The notes: generated from the letters alone by a model not told the origin. A stretch of 64,000 nt of DNA from Saprospiraceae bacterium (GCA_016787345.1 JAEUUU010000030.1:1-64000), one strand, 5' to 3'. Counted from the first letter of the stretch, positions 1 to 9,194 are shown. A program made the numbers and translations.

Positions 1-66
1 AACGAAACTCTCCGTTGCACGTTAATAAGGCATCCAACATTGTTCAAGACATCATCAACAATGGAG

Positions 67-96
67 CGCCGGGCGATTCGTCGTCCGGCGTTTTTT
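67..96 (+). terminator. Intrinsic terminator of an upstream gene
   Basis: A 10-bp stem (67-76 pairing with 81-90, one G-U pair) closes on a TTCG loop and is followed by six T. It should end a plus-strand transcript entering from the left. A reading frame at 2-25 ends in TAA and could be the last seven codons of that gene, but too little is visible to name it. Bases 97-175 carry no recognisable gene. Confidence 0.85.
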
Positions 97-175
97 GTTG
101 TACAAGCCATTTTGACTGCAATAAACGTTTTTCCCGATTCCTGCGTTTTACAAGCCGGATCAAGCAACTAACCTC

Positions 176-1213
176 ATGTTTCGACTAAAAATCGCTTTCC
201 CCCTGTTTTTACTAGCCTTTTCCATGTCGGGCCAATCCAATGCCGATTGTTGGACGGCCATGGAAATTTGTAAAAAACAAGTGTACCATATCGACCGGGC
301 CGGCGGAGAAGGCACCAACAACCAGGAGGCAGATTTCACCTCCTGCTTTATGAACGGCGACAATTTCGGCCAGGCGGAGGAAAACTCGACCTGGATACGT
401 TTTGAAGTCAAAAAAAGCGGCACACTCACTTTCGCCATCACGCCGCACCGCCTCGACGACGATATCGATTTTGTTGTATTCAAACTACCTGCCGACGGCA
501 ATTGCCAGTACAAACAGATCGTGCGTTGCATGGCCGCGGGCGATAGCCCCGACCGGGCACTGACCAGTTCCTGCATGGGCGAAACAGGCCTGCGCGACGG
601 CGAAAACGACAGCAGTGAAGACGCCGGCTGCGCCGATATCGGCGACAATGCCTGGCTGGCGCCGCTGCGCGTCGTGGCCGGTGAAAAATATGTGATCCTG
701 GTGAGCAACGTAACGACGAAAGGCCCGGGATTCAGCATTCGCTTCGGCGGCACCGCCATGCTTCCCTGCGACGAGGAGAAAAAGCCGGTTGCTGCACCGC
801 CCAAACCGAAAGAAACGCCCAAACCTACACCTCCGTCGGCGCCGCCGCCAGCCCAAGAGCCGCCTTCGAAAATCGGGGGCCGAGACGTCCAGGTCAACAA
901 AACCATTAAAGTCAAAAGCAGAAAAGTCAAGATCAAAATCTGGGACAGCCAGATCGAAGACGGCGACGTGATCTCCATTTACCTCAACAACGAGAAAATA
1001 CTCGATCATCATTATCTCAAAACCAAACCCTACGAGTTTGAGATCGATCTGCCGCCCGGCAAAGAGCATTATCTCACCGTTTTCGCCGACGATTTCGGCA
1101 AAGCAGAGCCCAACACGGCCATGGTTTTGATCAACGACGGCGTTCGGGAACAAACCATCGATCTGGTTGCCGGGAGAAGCAAGCAGGAAAGTGTGAAAAT
1201 TATTGCGGAATAA
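176..1213 (+). CDS. Secreted two-domain protein with Pro-rich linker
   Basis: A 345-residue predicted exported protein of unknown function. Residues 1-23 form a signal peptide ending near SNA. Residues about 24-200 are Cys-rich and beta-strand rich and resemble the bacterial pre-peptidase C-terminal (PPC-like) fold seen in Bacteroidota surface proteins, with a typical WIRFEV strand and a Gly-rich end. Residues about 205-235 are a Lys/Pro linker. The C-terminal 110 residues form a second beta domain (ISIYLNNEKIL, then DLPPGKEHYLTVFADD) of a type often found at the end of Bacteroidota secreted proteins. I see no T9SS sorting signal and no catalytic motif. The VWA gene follows after 60 bp on the same strand. 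The exported location is well supported; the role is unknown. Confidence 0.8.
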   Translation: MFRLKIAFPLFLLAFSMSGQSNADCWTAMEICKKQVYHIDRAGGEGTNNQEADFTSCFMNGDNFGQAEENSTWIRFEVKKSGTLTFAITPHRLDDDIDFVVFKLPADGNCQYKQIVRCMAAGDSPDRALTSSCMGETGLRDGENDSSEDAGCADIGDNAWLAPLRVVAGEKYVILVSNVTTKGPGFSIRFGGTAMLPCDEEKKPVAAPPKPKETPKPTPPSAPPPAQEPPSKIGGRDVQVNKTIKVKSRKVKIKIWDSQIEDGDVISIYLNNEKILDHHYLKTKPYEFEIDLPPGKEHYLTVFADDFGKAEPNTAMVLINDGVREQTIDLVAGRSKQESVKIIAE

Positions 1214-1273
1214 GAGCCGAATTTCCCCTGCCAACGGAGCAACAAAGCAGCAGCGCAACTGTTAAACCGAACT

Positions 1274-2362
1274 ATGATTGGCTTCCGTTTTTCCGACTAT
1301 ACCGGCGACCCCAACCAATCGGTCTTCGACCGACTGTTCAAAATATTTCAGGAACTCATGTTGTACACTTCCGGCGACGTACCGGAAGCCCTGGCCTGGC
1401 TCAACGAACTGGACCGCGAATACAAACTTACGACCGATGAGTACGGCATGGCCGATTTCATCCGTGAACTGGAAGAACGCGGCTACATCCGCCGCGACGG
1501 CGATGGCGAAGGCGGCCCGGGGCCTACCCGCAAACTGGAGATCAGCATCCGGCAAAAAAGCCTCGATGATATTTTCGGCGACCTGAAAAAAGCCAAAAGC
1601 GGCAAACACAATACCAGCAGCATCGGGCAGGGCGACGAACATACCGCCGACGTCAAACCCTACGAATTCGGTGATAGCCTCGAACAACTGGCCGTGACCA
1701 ATTCGCTGCGCAACGCCTACATCAACCATGGTATAGATGAGTTCAACCTGACGCAGGACGATCTGGAAGTGCACGAAACCTACAACCAGAGCCAGATGTC
1801 GTCGGTGCTGATGATCGATATTTCGCACTCGATGATCCTGTACGGCGAAGACCGTATCACGCCGGCCAAAAAAGTTGCGCTCGCCCTCGCGGAATTTATT
1901 CAGACCCGTTTCCCAAAAGACACCCTCGACATCATCGTTTTTGGCGACGATGCCTGGCCCATCGAATTAAAAGACGTGCCCTACCTTCAGGTTGGCCCCT
2001 ACCATACCAACACGGTTGCCGGACTCGAACTGGCGCTCGATCTGCTCAAAAAGCGCAGAAACGCCAACAAACAGATCTTTATGATCACCGACGGCAAACC
2101 CACTTGCCTGAAAATCGGCAAAAACTATTACAAAAACTCCTTCGGGCTCGATCGCAAGATCATCAACCGCTGCCTCAATCTGGCGATGCGTTGCCGCAAA
2201 CTCAACGTACCGATCACCACTTTCATGATCGCACGAGACCCCTATCTCGTCCGGTTTGTTGAGGCTTTTACGCAAACCAACAACGGCAAAGCCTTCTATT
2301 CCTCGCTGGAAGGGCTGGGTTCATTCGTCCTCGAAAATTACAAGCGCCGGAAAAGGAAGTAA
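1274..2362 (+). CDS. VWA (von Willebrand factor A) domain protein
   Basis: A 362-residue cytoplasmic protein with no signal peptide. Residues 1-160 are a helical, charged N-terminal region. Residues about 175-350 form a VWA domain with a complete metal-ion-dependent adhesion site: DISHS at 182-186, the Thr in HTNTVAGL, and the Asp in MITDGKPT. In Bacteroidota, proteins of this kind usually work with a MoxR/magnesium-chelatase-type AAA+ ATPase in assembly or metal-insertion tasks. No such ATPase is adjacent here, so the partner must be elsewhere. The basic tail KRRKRK is notable. The domain call is strong; the process it serves is inferred only from family habits. Confidence 0.85.
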   Translation: MIGFRFSDYTGDPNQSVFDRLFKIFQELMLYTSGDVPEALAWLNELDREYKLTTDEYGMADFIRELEERGYIRRDGDGEGGPGPTRKLEISIRQKSLDDIFGDLKKAKSGKHNTSSIGQGDEHTADVKPYEFGDSLEQLAVTNSLRNAYINHGIDEFNLTQDDLEVHETYNQSQMSSVLMIDISHSMILYGEDRITPAKKVALALAEFIQTRFPKDTLDIIVFGDDAWPIELKDVPYLQVGPYHTNTVAGLELALDLLKKRRNANKQIFMITDGKPTCLKIGKNYYKNSFGLDRKIINRCLNLAMRCRKLNVPITTFMIARDPYLVRFVEAFTQTNNGKAFYSSLEGLGSFVLENYKRRKRK

Positions 2363-2419
2363 GGTTGGAGCCGATTTTTTATGACTTTTGCAGGTCACGA
2401 ACCCAGGATTGTCCGACCC

Positions 2420-2725
2420 ATGTTTATACTGCTTGTTTCCATCATCGCCGGTCTTTTTGTTGCGCTGCTCTTCCTGAATCTGTATTTCCGCGCCAAGGTA
2501 TTCAAGGTGTACGGTGTGCTTGTTCGCAATCGCGTCGAGTTCGGCGCGGCGCATATTTTTAACCGAAAAAAACTCGAAGAGGAAATTCTGCCGCGTTACC
2601 CGCAATTCCGGCAGGAGATCGAGACGTTTATCCGGCACATGCGCTATTCCATCCGGATGGCGACCGTGTTGCTGGTGTTAATAACGGCTTTCGGAGCCGT
2701 GTTGATGTGGTATCGTCACGCCTGA
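2420..2725 (+). CDS. Small two-TM membrane protein
   Basis: A predicted 101-residue inner-membrane protein of unknown function. It has one hydrophobic segment at the N terminus (FILLVSIIAGLFVALLFLNL), a charged middle of about 45 residues, and a second segment near the C terminus (MATVLLVLITAFGAVLMWY). The ATG at 2420 is preferred because it puts the first helix at the N terminus; an in-frame ATG at 2381 would add 13 polar residues. It lies 57 bp after the VWA gene and may be cotranscribed with it. No family was recognised. Confidence 0.65.
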   Translation: MFILLVSIIAGLFVALLFLNLYFRAKVFKVYGVLVRNRVEFGAAHIFNRKKLEEEILPRYPQFRQEIETFIRHMRYSIRMATVLLVLITAFGAVLMWYRHA

Positions 2726-2761
2726 ACGGTCGTTGATTTATTCACTTAAACCATATTCATC

Positions 2762-3283
2762 ATGAAAAAATGTACACTCTTTGTTCTCGCATTGCTTTTC
2801 GCCACGACGGCTTTTGCTCAGCTGCAAAAAGGCACCGTTTTACTGGGTGGAACGGTTGGATTTAATAATTACAGTGAAGAAGGTGACGGCTTTACCGTGA
2901 TCAATTTGTCGCCTACCGCGGCTTATTTTACCAGTAACCGCCTGGCAGTGGGCGGCAGGGTCAACGTTGCCATCACAACAGGAGACGGGCTTAATCAAAC
3001 GGTTATCGGTGTGGCCCCCCTGATTCGTTATTACTTCAACGGCTCGGGCAATACGCGTTATTTCGGCCAGGGTAGCCTTGGATTTCAAAACCAACAAGTG
3101 GATGGTTTTGGAACAAGCTTCTGGGAACTTGGACTGGGTGTCGGCGTCGACTTTTTCGTCAACGACAGGGTGGCAATCGAAGGCGTACTGGGTTATTCGC
3201 GCACGCAAGGTTTTGAAGAATTTGACGGCGGGTTCAACACGCTGGGCTTGAACTTCGGTGTGGTCGCGTTTATCGGTAAATGA
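2762..3283 (+). CDS. Outer-membrane beta-barrel protein (small porin-like)
   Basis: A 173-residue protein with a clear signal peptide (MKKCTLFVLALLFATTAFA, cleavage before QLQ). The rest alternates short amphipathic strands with Gly turns (LLGGTVGFNNY, LAVGGRVNVAI, LGLGVGVDFF) and ends in a strand VVAFIGK, as expected for an eight-stranded barrel of the outer-membrane beta-barrel domain family (PF13505-like). It would sit in the outer membrane with a structural or adhesive role; no substrate can be read from sequence. It is followed directly by an intrinsic terminator. Confidence 0.85.
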   Translation: MKKCTLFVLALLFATTAFAQLQKGTVLLGGTVGFNNYSEEGDGFTVINLSPTAAYFTSNRLAVGGRVNVAITTGDGLNQTVIGVAPLIRYYFNGSGNTRYFGQGSLGFQNQQVDGFGTSFWELGLGVGVDFFVNDRVAIEGVLGYSRTQGFEEFDGGFNTLGLNFGVVAFIGK

Positions 3284-3292
3284 GTTTTCTCT

Positions 3293-3325
3293 GCGGATGG
3301 GCGGTAAGTCGCCCATCCGCATATA
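3293..3325 (+). terminator. Intrinsic terminator after the small barrel gene
   Basis: A perfect 11-bp stem (3293-3303 with 3310-3320) around a 6-nt loop, starting 10 nt after the stop codon. The T-tract is weak (atatatttta). It probably ends the 2762-3283 transcript. Confidence 0.75.
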
Positions 3326-3488
3326 TTTTACATGACTGATAATCAATTAAATAAGTGGTCGATTTTTATTTTCAAAAAAAATTGAAAATAGTGGCCCCTT
3401 TGGCAAACCTTGTGATCCGGACAGGCGTTTTGATTGAAACCTTCGCAGTTACATATCTGCGACCTTTTATCAACCAAAACATCCTGTT

Positions 3489-4799
3489 ATGCCTTTCAAT
3501 ATCCCGGATACGAATCAAAAACGACTGGTGATCGTCGGCGGCGGATTCGCCGGACTCACCCTGGCCCGCAAACTGGAAAAATCTGATTTCCAGGTAGTTC
3601 TGATCGACAAAAACAATTATCACCAGTTTCAGCCGCTTTTTTATCAGGTTGCCATGGCCGGTCTGGAGCCCTCCAGCATCGTATTCCCGCTGCGCAAACT
3701 TTTCCAGGGAAAATCCAATATTTTCATCCGGGTGACCGAAGTGCAATCGGTTCATCCCGAGCAAAATATCCTGGAAACCAGCATCGGGCAATTGCGTTAC
3801 GATTACCTCGTGATCGCCACAGGCGCCGACACCAACTGGTATGGTAACGAAAGGGTTCGCGCACACGCCATTCCGATGAAATCGGTCAGTGAAGCCCTTT
3901 ATTTGCGCAATACTATTTTTGAAGATTACGAGCGCGCCGTGACGGCCGCTCAAGCCGAAGACAGAAAGCCGCTGCTCGATATTGTGGTTGTAGGCGGCGG
4001 CCCCACAGGTGTTGAGGTAGCCGGTGCGCTGGCAGAGATGAGAAAATACGTGATCCCAAAGGATTATGGCAATCTGGGGCAAGATGAGATCGCCATTCAC
4101 CTGATCCACGGCGATCCGCGCCTGCTCAACAGCATGTCGGCCCAGGCATCGGCCAAAGCGGAAGCCTTTTTGCGCGAAATGGGCGTAAAAATCTGGCTCG
4201 ATAAAGTGGTCACCGATTACGATGGACACACAGTTTTTGTCAACGACGGCACAACCATCCGCACCGACAAGGTGATCTGGGCGGCGGGCGTCACCGGCAA
4301 CCGGATCGAAGGTTTGCCTGCCGATGCCTACACGCGTGGCAATCGCTTGAAAGTGAATGCCTTTAATCAGGTGGAAGGAACGGAAAATGTGTTTGCGCTG
4401 GGGGATATCGCGCTGCAAACCAGCGAAGAAAAATATCCGAACGGGCACCCACAAGTGGCGCAGGTCGCACTACAGCAGGCGAAATGCCTGGCAGCCAATT
4501 TGCAACGCTGGAAAAAATCGCTCACTCCCCTGCCCTTCCGGTATCGCGATTTGGGCTCGATGGCCACTATCGGACGTCACCGGGCAGTGGCCGACTTGCC
4601 TTTTTGGCGCTTTCAGGGCGCATTTGCCTGGTTTGTTTGGCTATTCGTTCACCTGTTTTCCTTGCTGGGCGCCAAGAACAAGCTTTTCGTTTTTATCAAC
4701 TGGGTGGCCAATTATTTCACCTACGACCAAAGCCTGCGCCTGGTGATCAAACCCTGGAAAAGACCGAAAACGGTCACGAAAAATGTACTGGTCGAGTAA
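3489..4799 (+). CDS. ndh: Type II NADH:quinone oxidoreductase (NDH-2)
   Basis: A 436-residue flavoprotein that should pass electrons from NADH to the quinone pool at the inner-membrane face without pumping protons. The FAD Rossmann motif GGGFAG is at residues 17-22. The second dinucleotide motif VVVGGGPTGVEVAGAL is near residues 167-182. The FAD-contacting segment VFALGDIA and the quinone-site-type sequence AQVALQQAKCLA are present. The C-terminal aromatic and hydrophobic stretch (AFAWFVWLFVHLFSLLG) fits the membrane-binding helices of NDH-2. Length matches the family. It is a single gene, followed 59 bp later by the regulator at 4859. Confidence 0.93.
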   Translation: MPFNIPDTNQKRLVIVGGGFAGLTLARKLEKSDFQVVLIDKNNYHQFQPLFYQVAMAGLEPSSIVFPLRKLFQGKSNIFIRVTEVQSVHPEQNILETSIGQLRYDYLVIATGADTNWYGNERVRAHAIPMKSVSEALYLRNTIFEDYERAVTAAQAEDRKPLLDIVVVGGGPTGVEVAGALAEMRKYVIPKDYGNLGQDEIAIHLIHGDPRLLNSMSAQASAKAEAFLREMGVKIWLDKVVTDYDGHTVFVNDGTTIRTDKVIWAAGVTGNRIEGLPADAYTRGNRLKVNAFNQVEGTENVFALGDIALQTSEEKYPNGHPQVAQVALQQAKCLAANLQRWKKSLTPLPFRYRDLGSMATIGRHRAVADLPFWRFQGAFAWFVWLFVHLFSLLGAKNKLFVFINWVANYFTYDQSLRLVIKPWKRPKTVTKNVLVE

Positions 4800-4858
4800 T
4801 TCACTTTCGGAGGTTCAGGCATTTGCCATTACATTTGCCAAAAGACTTGAGACTCCCC

Positions 4859-6403
4859 ATGCGCCGATTCGCCACCCAGATCGTGTTATTTTTGTTGCTG
4901 AGCGCATGCGCCGGTCGCCTGACAGCACAAAATCAACTGATTCAGGACTCCCTGGCCCAGCGGCTCAGTCTTTTGCAAACCCTTTACAAGGCGGGTAACA
5001 ACGAACAAGCCCAGGTGGAGGCCTTGTCGTTCACGGCCTTTTTACAACGCCACAAGCTGCCCACACCCTCGACTTCGGTTGCAGTGCTGACCGACATTTT
5101 TCAAACCAACAAAGATACGGCCAGCAGTCAGCGTTTCCTCGAAACAGCCGAACGGGACGCTCGCCTGGAAACTGCACTGGAAAAAAAAGCCGCTTTACTG
5201 ACGGCTATTTCATTTGCCTGCGAACGCGTCGGGCAGCCCAAAAGGGCGCTGGCCAATTACCGCCAGTTGGCTATCGTAAAAGATTCGTTGTCGGCCCGTT
5301 CCACCGCGGCGCGAACTTTCTACCTGCAACAAAAACTGGATTCGCTCGAAAGCGTCCACGCCCTTGATGGGTACGGCTCGACGGAAGTGATCAAATTTAA
5401 AAAACAGGAACTTCTTGCATTAGCAGGCGCTTGCCTGCTGCTTTTCCTCCTCTTGCTGTACGGGATTGGTCGAACCGGTTCGCGCTGGCGCAAACGTTTG
5501 CAACAACGCGAACTGGAAATGGAGATTGAGCGCGCCAACGACCGCCAGGTATTTGAAAAAATGCTGGCCGAAACGCCGATGCCTCCTGCCAAACAAACGC
5601 CCGAACCGCTCTCTTTCCAGCCAGACAACGTGGGTTCTCCGGACAAAATCGCGCTTTTGATCGAACCCAACCGGCAAGTGGTCATCTACCTGAAATCGCT
5701 GCTCAGCGACCGTTTTCGCGTCGAAACGGCATTCAGCGCAAATGAAGGCTTGCAACGCGCGGCCGACCTGCTGCCCGACCTGATCGTGTGCGATGCCGTG
5801 CTCAATGGCAAAACCGGGATCGACGTGGCCCGCCAAATCAAATTATCGGAGAAAACAAACCATATTCCCGTAATCCTGCTCAGCGACCGCTATGGCAACG
5901 AAGGCAAACTCGATGCCCTGCGCGCCGGCGCCGAAGCCTGGTTTACCCGGCCGGTGCTCGACGACGAATTCGGCGCCTCCGTGCAGCGCCTGCTCGATGC
6001 CCGCAAAGACAACCACGACCGATTTACCCGTGTCCTCCACTTCTGGTTTACCGACCATCGCGAAATGCCCGACAACCGTTTTTTAAACCAAACCATGGAA
6101 CTGATTGAGCAGCATCTCGCCGATCCGGACTTCATGGCGGATGATCTGGCGAAAAAAATGCAGTTGCCGAGACACCATTTTGTCAAAAAGCTCGGCGTGC
6201 TGACCGGCAAGGAGCCAGTGCAGCTTATTCGGGAAATGCGTCTCGAAAAAGCAAAAATTCTGCTTGAAAAACGCGCCGGCACACCCCAGGCAATTGCCGA
6301 ACTGGTCGGATTCAGCAATCCGGGTACGTTTGCCCTTGCATTCAAAGAATATTTTGGGGAAAACACGCTCCTGCTCAACAATCCGCCCCCGCGTCTTTCC
6401 TGA
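4859..6403 (+). CDS. Membrane-anchored receiver/AraC transcription regulator
   Basis: A 514-residue protein with an unusual order. It has a signal peptide or anchor (1-23, ending LTAQ), a helical TPR-like extracytoplasmic region (about 25-180), one transmembrane helix (about 184-203), a coiled-coil-like stretch, a receiver domain (about 260-380) and an AraC-type helix-turn-helix (about 400-508, with LVGFSNPGTFALAFKEYFG). In the receiver, the phospho-acceptor Asp (D312, in LIVCDAVL) and the Ser of ILLSD are present, but the acidic pair is reduced to one Glu (LIEPNR) and the conserved Lys is Arg (FTRPV). No histidine kinase domain is present. The ATG at 4859 was chosen because it begins the signal peptide; the upstream in-frame extension lies inside ndh. 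Most likely a sensor-regulator related to hybrid two-component systems; signal and targets are unknown. Confidence 0.85.
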   Translation: MRRFATQIVLFLLLSACAGRLTAQNQLIQDSLAQRLSLLQTLYKAGNNEQAQVEALSFTAFLQRHKLPTPSTSVAVLTDIFQTNKDTASSQRFLETAERDARLETALEKKAALLTAISFACERVGQPKRALANYRQLAIVKDSLSARSTAARTFYLQQKLDSLESVHALDGYGSTEVIKFKKQELLALAGACLLLFLLLLYGIGRTGSRWRKRLQQRELEMEIERANDRQVFEKMLAETPMPPAKQTPEPLSFQPDNVGSPDKIALLIEPNRQVVIYLKSLLSDRFRVETAFSANEGLQRAADLLPDLIVCDAVLNGKTGIDVARQIKLSEKTNHIPVILLSDRYGNEGKLDALRAGAEAWFTRPVLDDEFGASVQRLLDARKDNHDRFTRVLHFWFTDHREMPDNRFLNQTMELIEQHLADPDFMADDLAKKMQLPRHHFVKKLGVLTGKEPVQLIREMRLEKAKILLEKRAGTPQAIAELVGFSNPGTFALAFKEYFGENTLLLNNPPPRLS

Positions 6404-6410
6404 TTCGCCC

Positions 6411-7616
6411 TTACTTCAAACGGCTCAATACGTCGCGCATACGGCGAACGGCTTCGCGCAGTTCGGCTTCGGAAGCGGCATAGCTCAGGCGAAAACAGCG
6501 ATCGTCGCCAAATGCGGCGCCTGAAACCAGTCCGACGTAAGCCTGTGACATAACGTAATCGCAAAAATCATCGCCGTTGTTGATGACGACGTTGCCATCC
6601 GTTTTGCCAAAATAGGCGCTGATGTCGGGGAAAATGTAAAAAGCGCCGTCCGGATGGTTGGTCTTGATCCCCGGAATCTCTTCCAGCATGGAAATGACAA
6701 TATCCCGGCGTTCGCGGAATGCTTCACGCATGGAGAACGTGGGTTCCAGATCGGAACTCAGGGCAACAGCGCCCGCTTTTTGGCCAAAAGAAGAAGCGCC
6801 GCTGGTGACCTGCCCCTGAATTTTAGCACAGGCATCGGCTATAAACTTCGGAGCGCCCATATAGCCCAGTCGCCAGCCGGTCATGGCAAAGCCTTTGGCA
6901 AAGCCGTTGATCGTAATCGTGCGGTTTTTCATGTTCGGAAAACTGCCAATGCTGACGTGTTCGTGGGTAAAATTGATGTATTCGTAAATCTCGTCGCTCA
7001 CAACAAACACGTGCTCGTACGGCTCGATGGCTGCTGCGATGGCCTGCAACTCCTCCCGGGTAAATACCGAACCCGTCGGATTGCAGGGAGAAGAATAAAG
7101 AACAAACTTTGTTTTATCCGTAATGGCAGCCGCAACTTGCTCCGGAGTCGGTTTGAAATCCTGTTCGACCCCCGCATAAACGGGCACCGGTACGCCGCCC
7201 GACAATTTGATGATCTCCCAATAGGATACCCAGTATGGGGCAAACACCACCACCTCATCGCCCGGATCGAGCAAAGCCTGGCAGAGGTTGTAAACAGTTT
7301 GTTTGGCGCCGTTGCTGACGACAATTTGCTCGGGTTTGTATTCCAGTTTGTTGTCGCGCCAGAATTTCTCGCTGATCGCCTTTGTCAATTCGATCAGACC
7401 TGCCACGGGGGTGTATTTGGTGTAGCCGTCTTTCAAAGCCTGATAAGCGGCGTCTTTGATATGTACGGGGGTGTCAAAATCCGGTTCTCCAAGGCTAAGG
7501 CTGATTACGTCGTGGCCCAGGGCGCGCAATTCGCGGGCCATGCGGGCCATTTTCAAGGTTTCTGATTCGGCCAGGCCTAATACACGTTGTGAGAGTATGT
7601 TCTGTGTTGCGGTCAT
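6411..7616 (-). CDS. aspC: Class I aspartate aminotransferase (PLP)
   Basis: A 401-residue cytoplasmic enzyme of PLP fold type I. It should transfer the amino group between aspartate and 2-oxoglutarate, linking the TCA cycle and amino-acid synthesis. The PLP lysine is K241 in NGFAKGFAMTGWRLGY; SSPCNPTG (N179) and SDEIY (D208) are the cofactor-binding motifs; the substrate-binding Arg lies in FRLSYA near the C terminus. Length and motifs fit the AspAT I-gamma group typical of Bacteroidota and thermophiles. Its stop is 7 bp from the convergent regulator. A TATTTTTG element lies 29 nt upstream of the start. Confidence 0.92.
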   Translation of the reverse strand: MTATQNILSQRVLGLAESETLKMARMARELRALGHDVISLSLGEPDFDTPVHIKDAAYQALKDGYTKYTPVAGLIELTKAISEKFWRDNKLEYKPEQIVVSNGAKQTVYNLCQALLDPGDEVVVFAPYWVSYWEIIKLSGGVPVPVYAGVEQDFKPTPEQVAAAITDKTKFVLYSSPCNPTGSVFTREELQAIAAAIEPYEHVFVVSDEIYEYINFTHEHVSIGSFPNMKNRTITINGFAKGFAMTGWRLGYMGAPKFIADACAKIQGQVTSGASSFGQKAGAVALSSDLEPTFSMREAFRERRDIVISMLEEIPGIKTNHPDGAFYIFPDISAYFGKTDGNVVINNGDDFCDYVMSQAYVGLVSGAAFGDDRCFRLSYAASEAELREAVRRMRDVLSRLK

Positions 7617-7644
7617 TGCGTTGTTCGATATTCAAAATGAGGCG

Positions 7645-7652
7645 CAAAAATA
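7645..7652 (-). promoter_or_regulatory. Bacteroidota -7 element for aspC
   Basis: On the minus strand this reads TATTTTTG, matching TAnnTTTG exactly. A TTG lies about 22 nt further upstream, so the -33 element is only approximate. The 5' leader would be about 20 nt. Confidence 0.5.
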
Positions 7653-7700
7653 GGCCGATTCCCCGACCTGGATGCAAGAATTGATGGTGAAACTGAATGC

Positions 7701-9152
7701 TTAGTCGGACGTACGGGTATATTTATACACCTGGAGGCCGCGGTCTTCAAATATTTTTTTGAATTGGTCCGGGTGTTCATCCATGTAACGCGCCCAGTAG
7801 CGATCAGGCTTGTCGTTGTCCCAGGCTGCTTTGGTTGCATAGGTGACGTTGTTTAGGTTCAGCCAATCCAACCATTCTTTTTCATGGTTGGCATCCGGAT
7901 AAACCGTCCCTTTGCGGTTGGCATACAAAGCCAGTATTCTGGGCCGGTCGGCGACCAAGATGGCATCGGACGGCAAACTGTCGCGGACGTAGGCAAAGAA
8001 ATTCTGGGCATTTTGTTCAAGGACATTGCCCACCATCGGGGCATTGCGGTTTTGCACGTACCATTGAACCGTTACCGCCGTTGTCATGATCAGCACGATC
8101 GAATAAACAGTCAGCCGCAGTCTTTTTACCGGAATATTTTCCAGAAAAAAGGCCATGTAATACAGCAAAAAAGGAAATATCCCGACGAGATAACGGAAGC
8201 CCTGGAAACCCGGAAAAAACGCAATGACCAGTACGTATAACACGACATAAGTTTCCAGCAAGGTCCAGCGTCGAATGGACAACAGGCCCGCCAAACTGAA
8301 AACGGGTATCAGTGTGGCCATAATTTTTCCAAAAGCCATCAGGTCGTTCTTCTCCCACAACCTGAACAACGCGTCAAAATCCTGGGCATAAGGTCTCAGA
8401 CCGTCGTAGAGACGGTCGACTACCCTGAATTTCAAACCGGCCAGCATTTGAAAATAACTGTTGGAGGGCACCAATGCATTATGCAAAAGCCAGATCCCGG
8501 CGGCCAGGCCCAGTGCCATCGCTCCCGACTTGCGCAATCGCAACGGCCCCATGATCCAGTGCAGACCGAAAGCCGCGATCAATACCAGACTGATCGAGCG
8601 CAACATACACACAAACACCAGCGCCAGACCCACCGCTATTGCCGAACGCCAATCGCCTTTTCGCTGCCAGCGTTCGTAGAGAATAAAAAAGAGCACGGTA
8701 AAAATCATGTGCGGTACATCACTGAGGATATGATCGCGCATGTACCAAAAATAAGGCGACATGCCTATAAAAAACGGAATAACCAATGCCGTCAGCGGGT
8801 GAACCCTGCTCTGCAGCCAGTGCCAGATGAGATAGAGTCCGCCGGCCAGGCATAGTAAGTTCACTATTTTAAATGCCGTCAGATTGAGTCCCCAAATGGC
8901 CGCGGCCGGCGTCAGCAACAAGGGATATCCTGCCGGATAAGCCGTCGGTGCATAGGTCGGGTACATCGGATTGAAAATATATCCCGGATATGTGTAAGAG
9001 CGTCCCTGCGCCATGTTCATGGCATGATTGACGTACATCGTCCAGTCGTCGCCCCACATGGTCCCACTGCTCAAAGTGAACAAATGGAACAAAAAGACAC
9101 CCGCGCACAATAGAATTGAAGCCAGTTGGAATCGCCTTTGTCGGTCAAGCAT
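7701..9152 (-). CDS. Polytopic GT-C (GT39-like) glycosyltransferase candidate
   Basis: A 483-residue integral membrane protein with roughly ten to twelve hydrophobic helices and a soluble C-terminal part of about 100 residues. After the first helix comes the acidic loop WGDDWTMYVNHAMNMAQG, which resembles the catalytic first loop of dolichyl-phosphate-mannose-type GT-C transferases (acidic pair followed by Y and A residues). This suggests sugar transfer from a polyprenyl-phosphate donor on the periplasmic side. The ATG at 9152 is used; an in-frame TTG at 9161 is less likely. It is transcribed toward aspC with an 84-bp gap. The fold is fairly clear; acceptor and sugar are unknown. Confidence 0.72.
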   Translation of the reverse strand: MLDRQRRFQLASILLCAGVFLFHLFTLSSGTMWGDDWTMYVNHAMNMAQGRSYTYPGYIFNPMYPTYAPTAYPAGYPLLLTPAAAIWGLNLTAFKIVNLLCLAGGLYLIWHWLQSRVHPLTALVIPFFIGMSPYFWYMRDHILSDVPHMIFTVLFFILYERWQRKGDWRSAIAVGLALVFVCMLRSISLVLIAAFGLHWIMGPLRLRKSGAMALGLAAGIWLLHNALVPSNSYFQMLAGLKFRVVDRLYDGLRPYAQDFDALFRLWEKNDLMAFGKIMATLIPVFSLAGLLSIRRWTLLETYVVLYVLVIAFFPGFQGFRYLVGIFPFLLYYMAFFLENIPVKRLRLTVYSIVLIMTTAVTVQWYVQNRNAPMVGNVLEQNAQNFFAYVRDSLPSDAILVADRPRILALYANRKGTVYPDANHEKEWLDWLNLNNVTYATKAAWDNDKPDRYWARYMDEHPDQFKKIFEDRGLQVYKYTRTSD

Positions 9153-9194
9153 AAGTTGCAAATCGCGTTTTAACGGCTGTAAAAGAAGTATTTT

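Noticed and set aside
1..175. Open frames running from the left edge
   Set aside because: Two of the three frames continue through the terminator at 67-96 and so are unlikely to be genes. The third ends at 23-25 and is too short to identify.
3372..4454. A 360-codon minus-strand frame
   Set aside because: Antisense to NDH-2, which has full flavoprotein motifs.
4484..4858. N-terminal extension of the receiver/AraC regulator
   Set aside because: These codons overlap the 3' end of ndh in another frame and would bury the signal peptide that starts at 4859.
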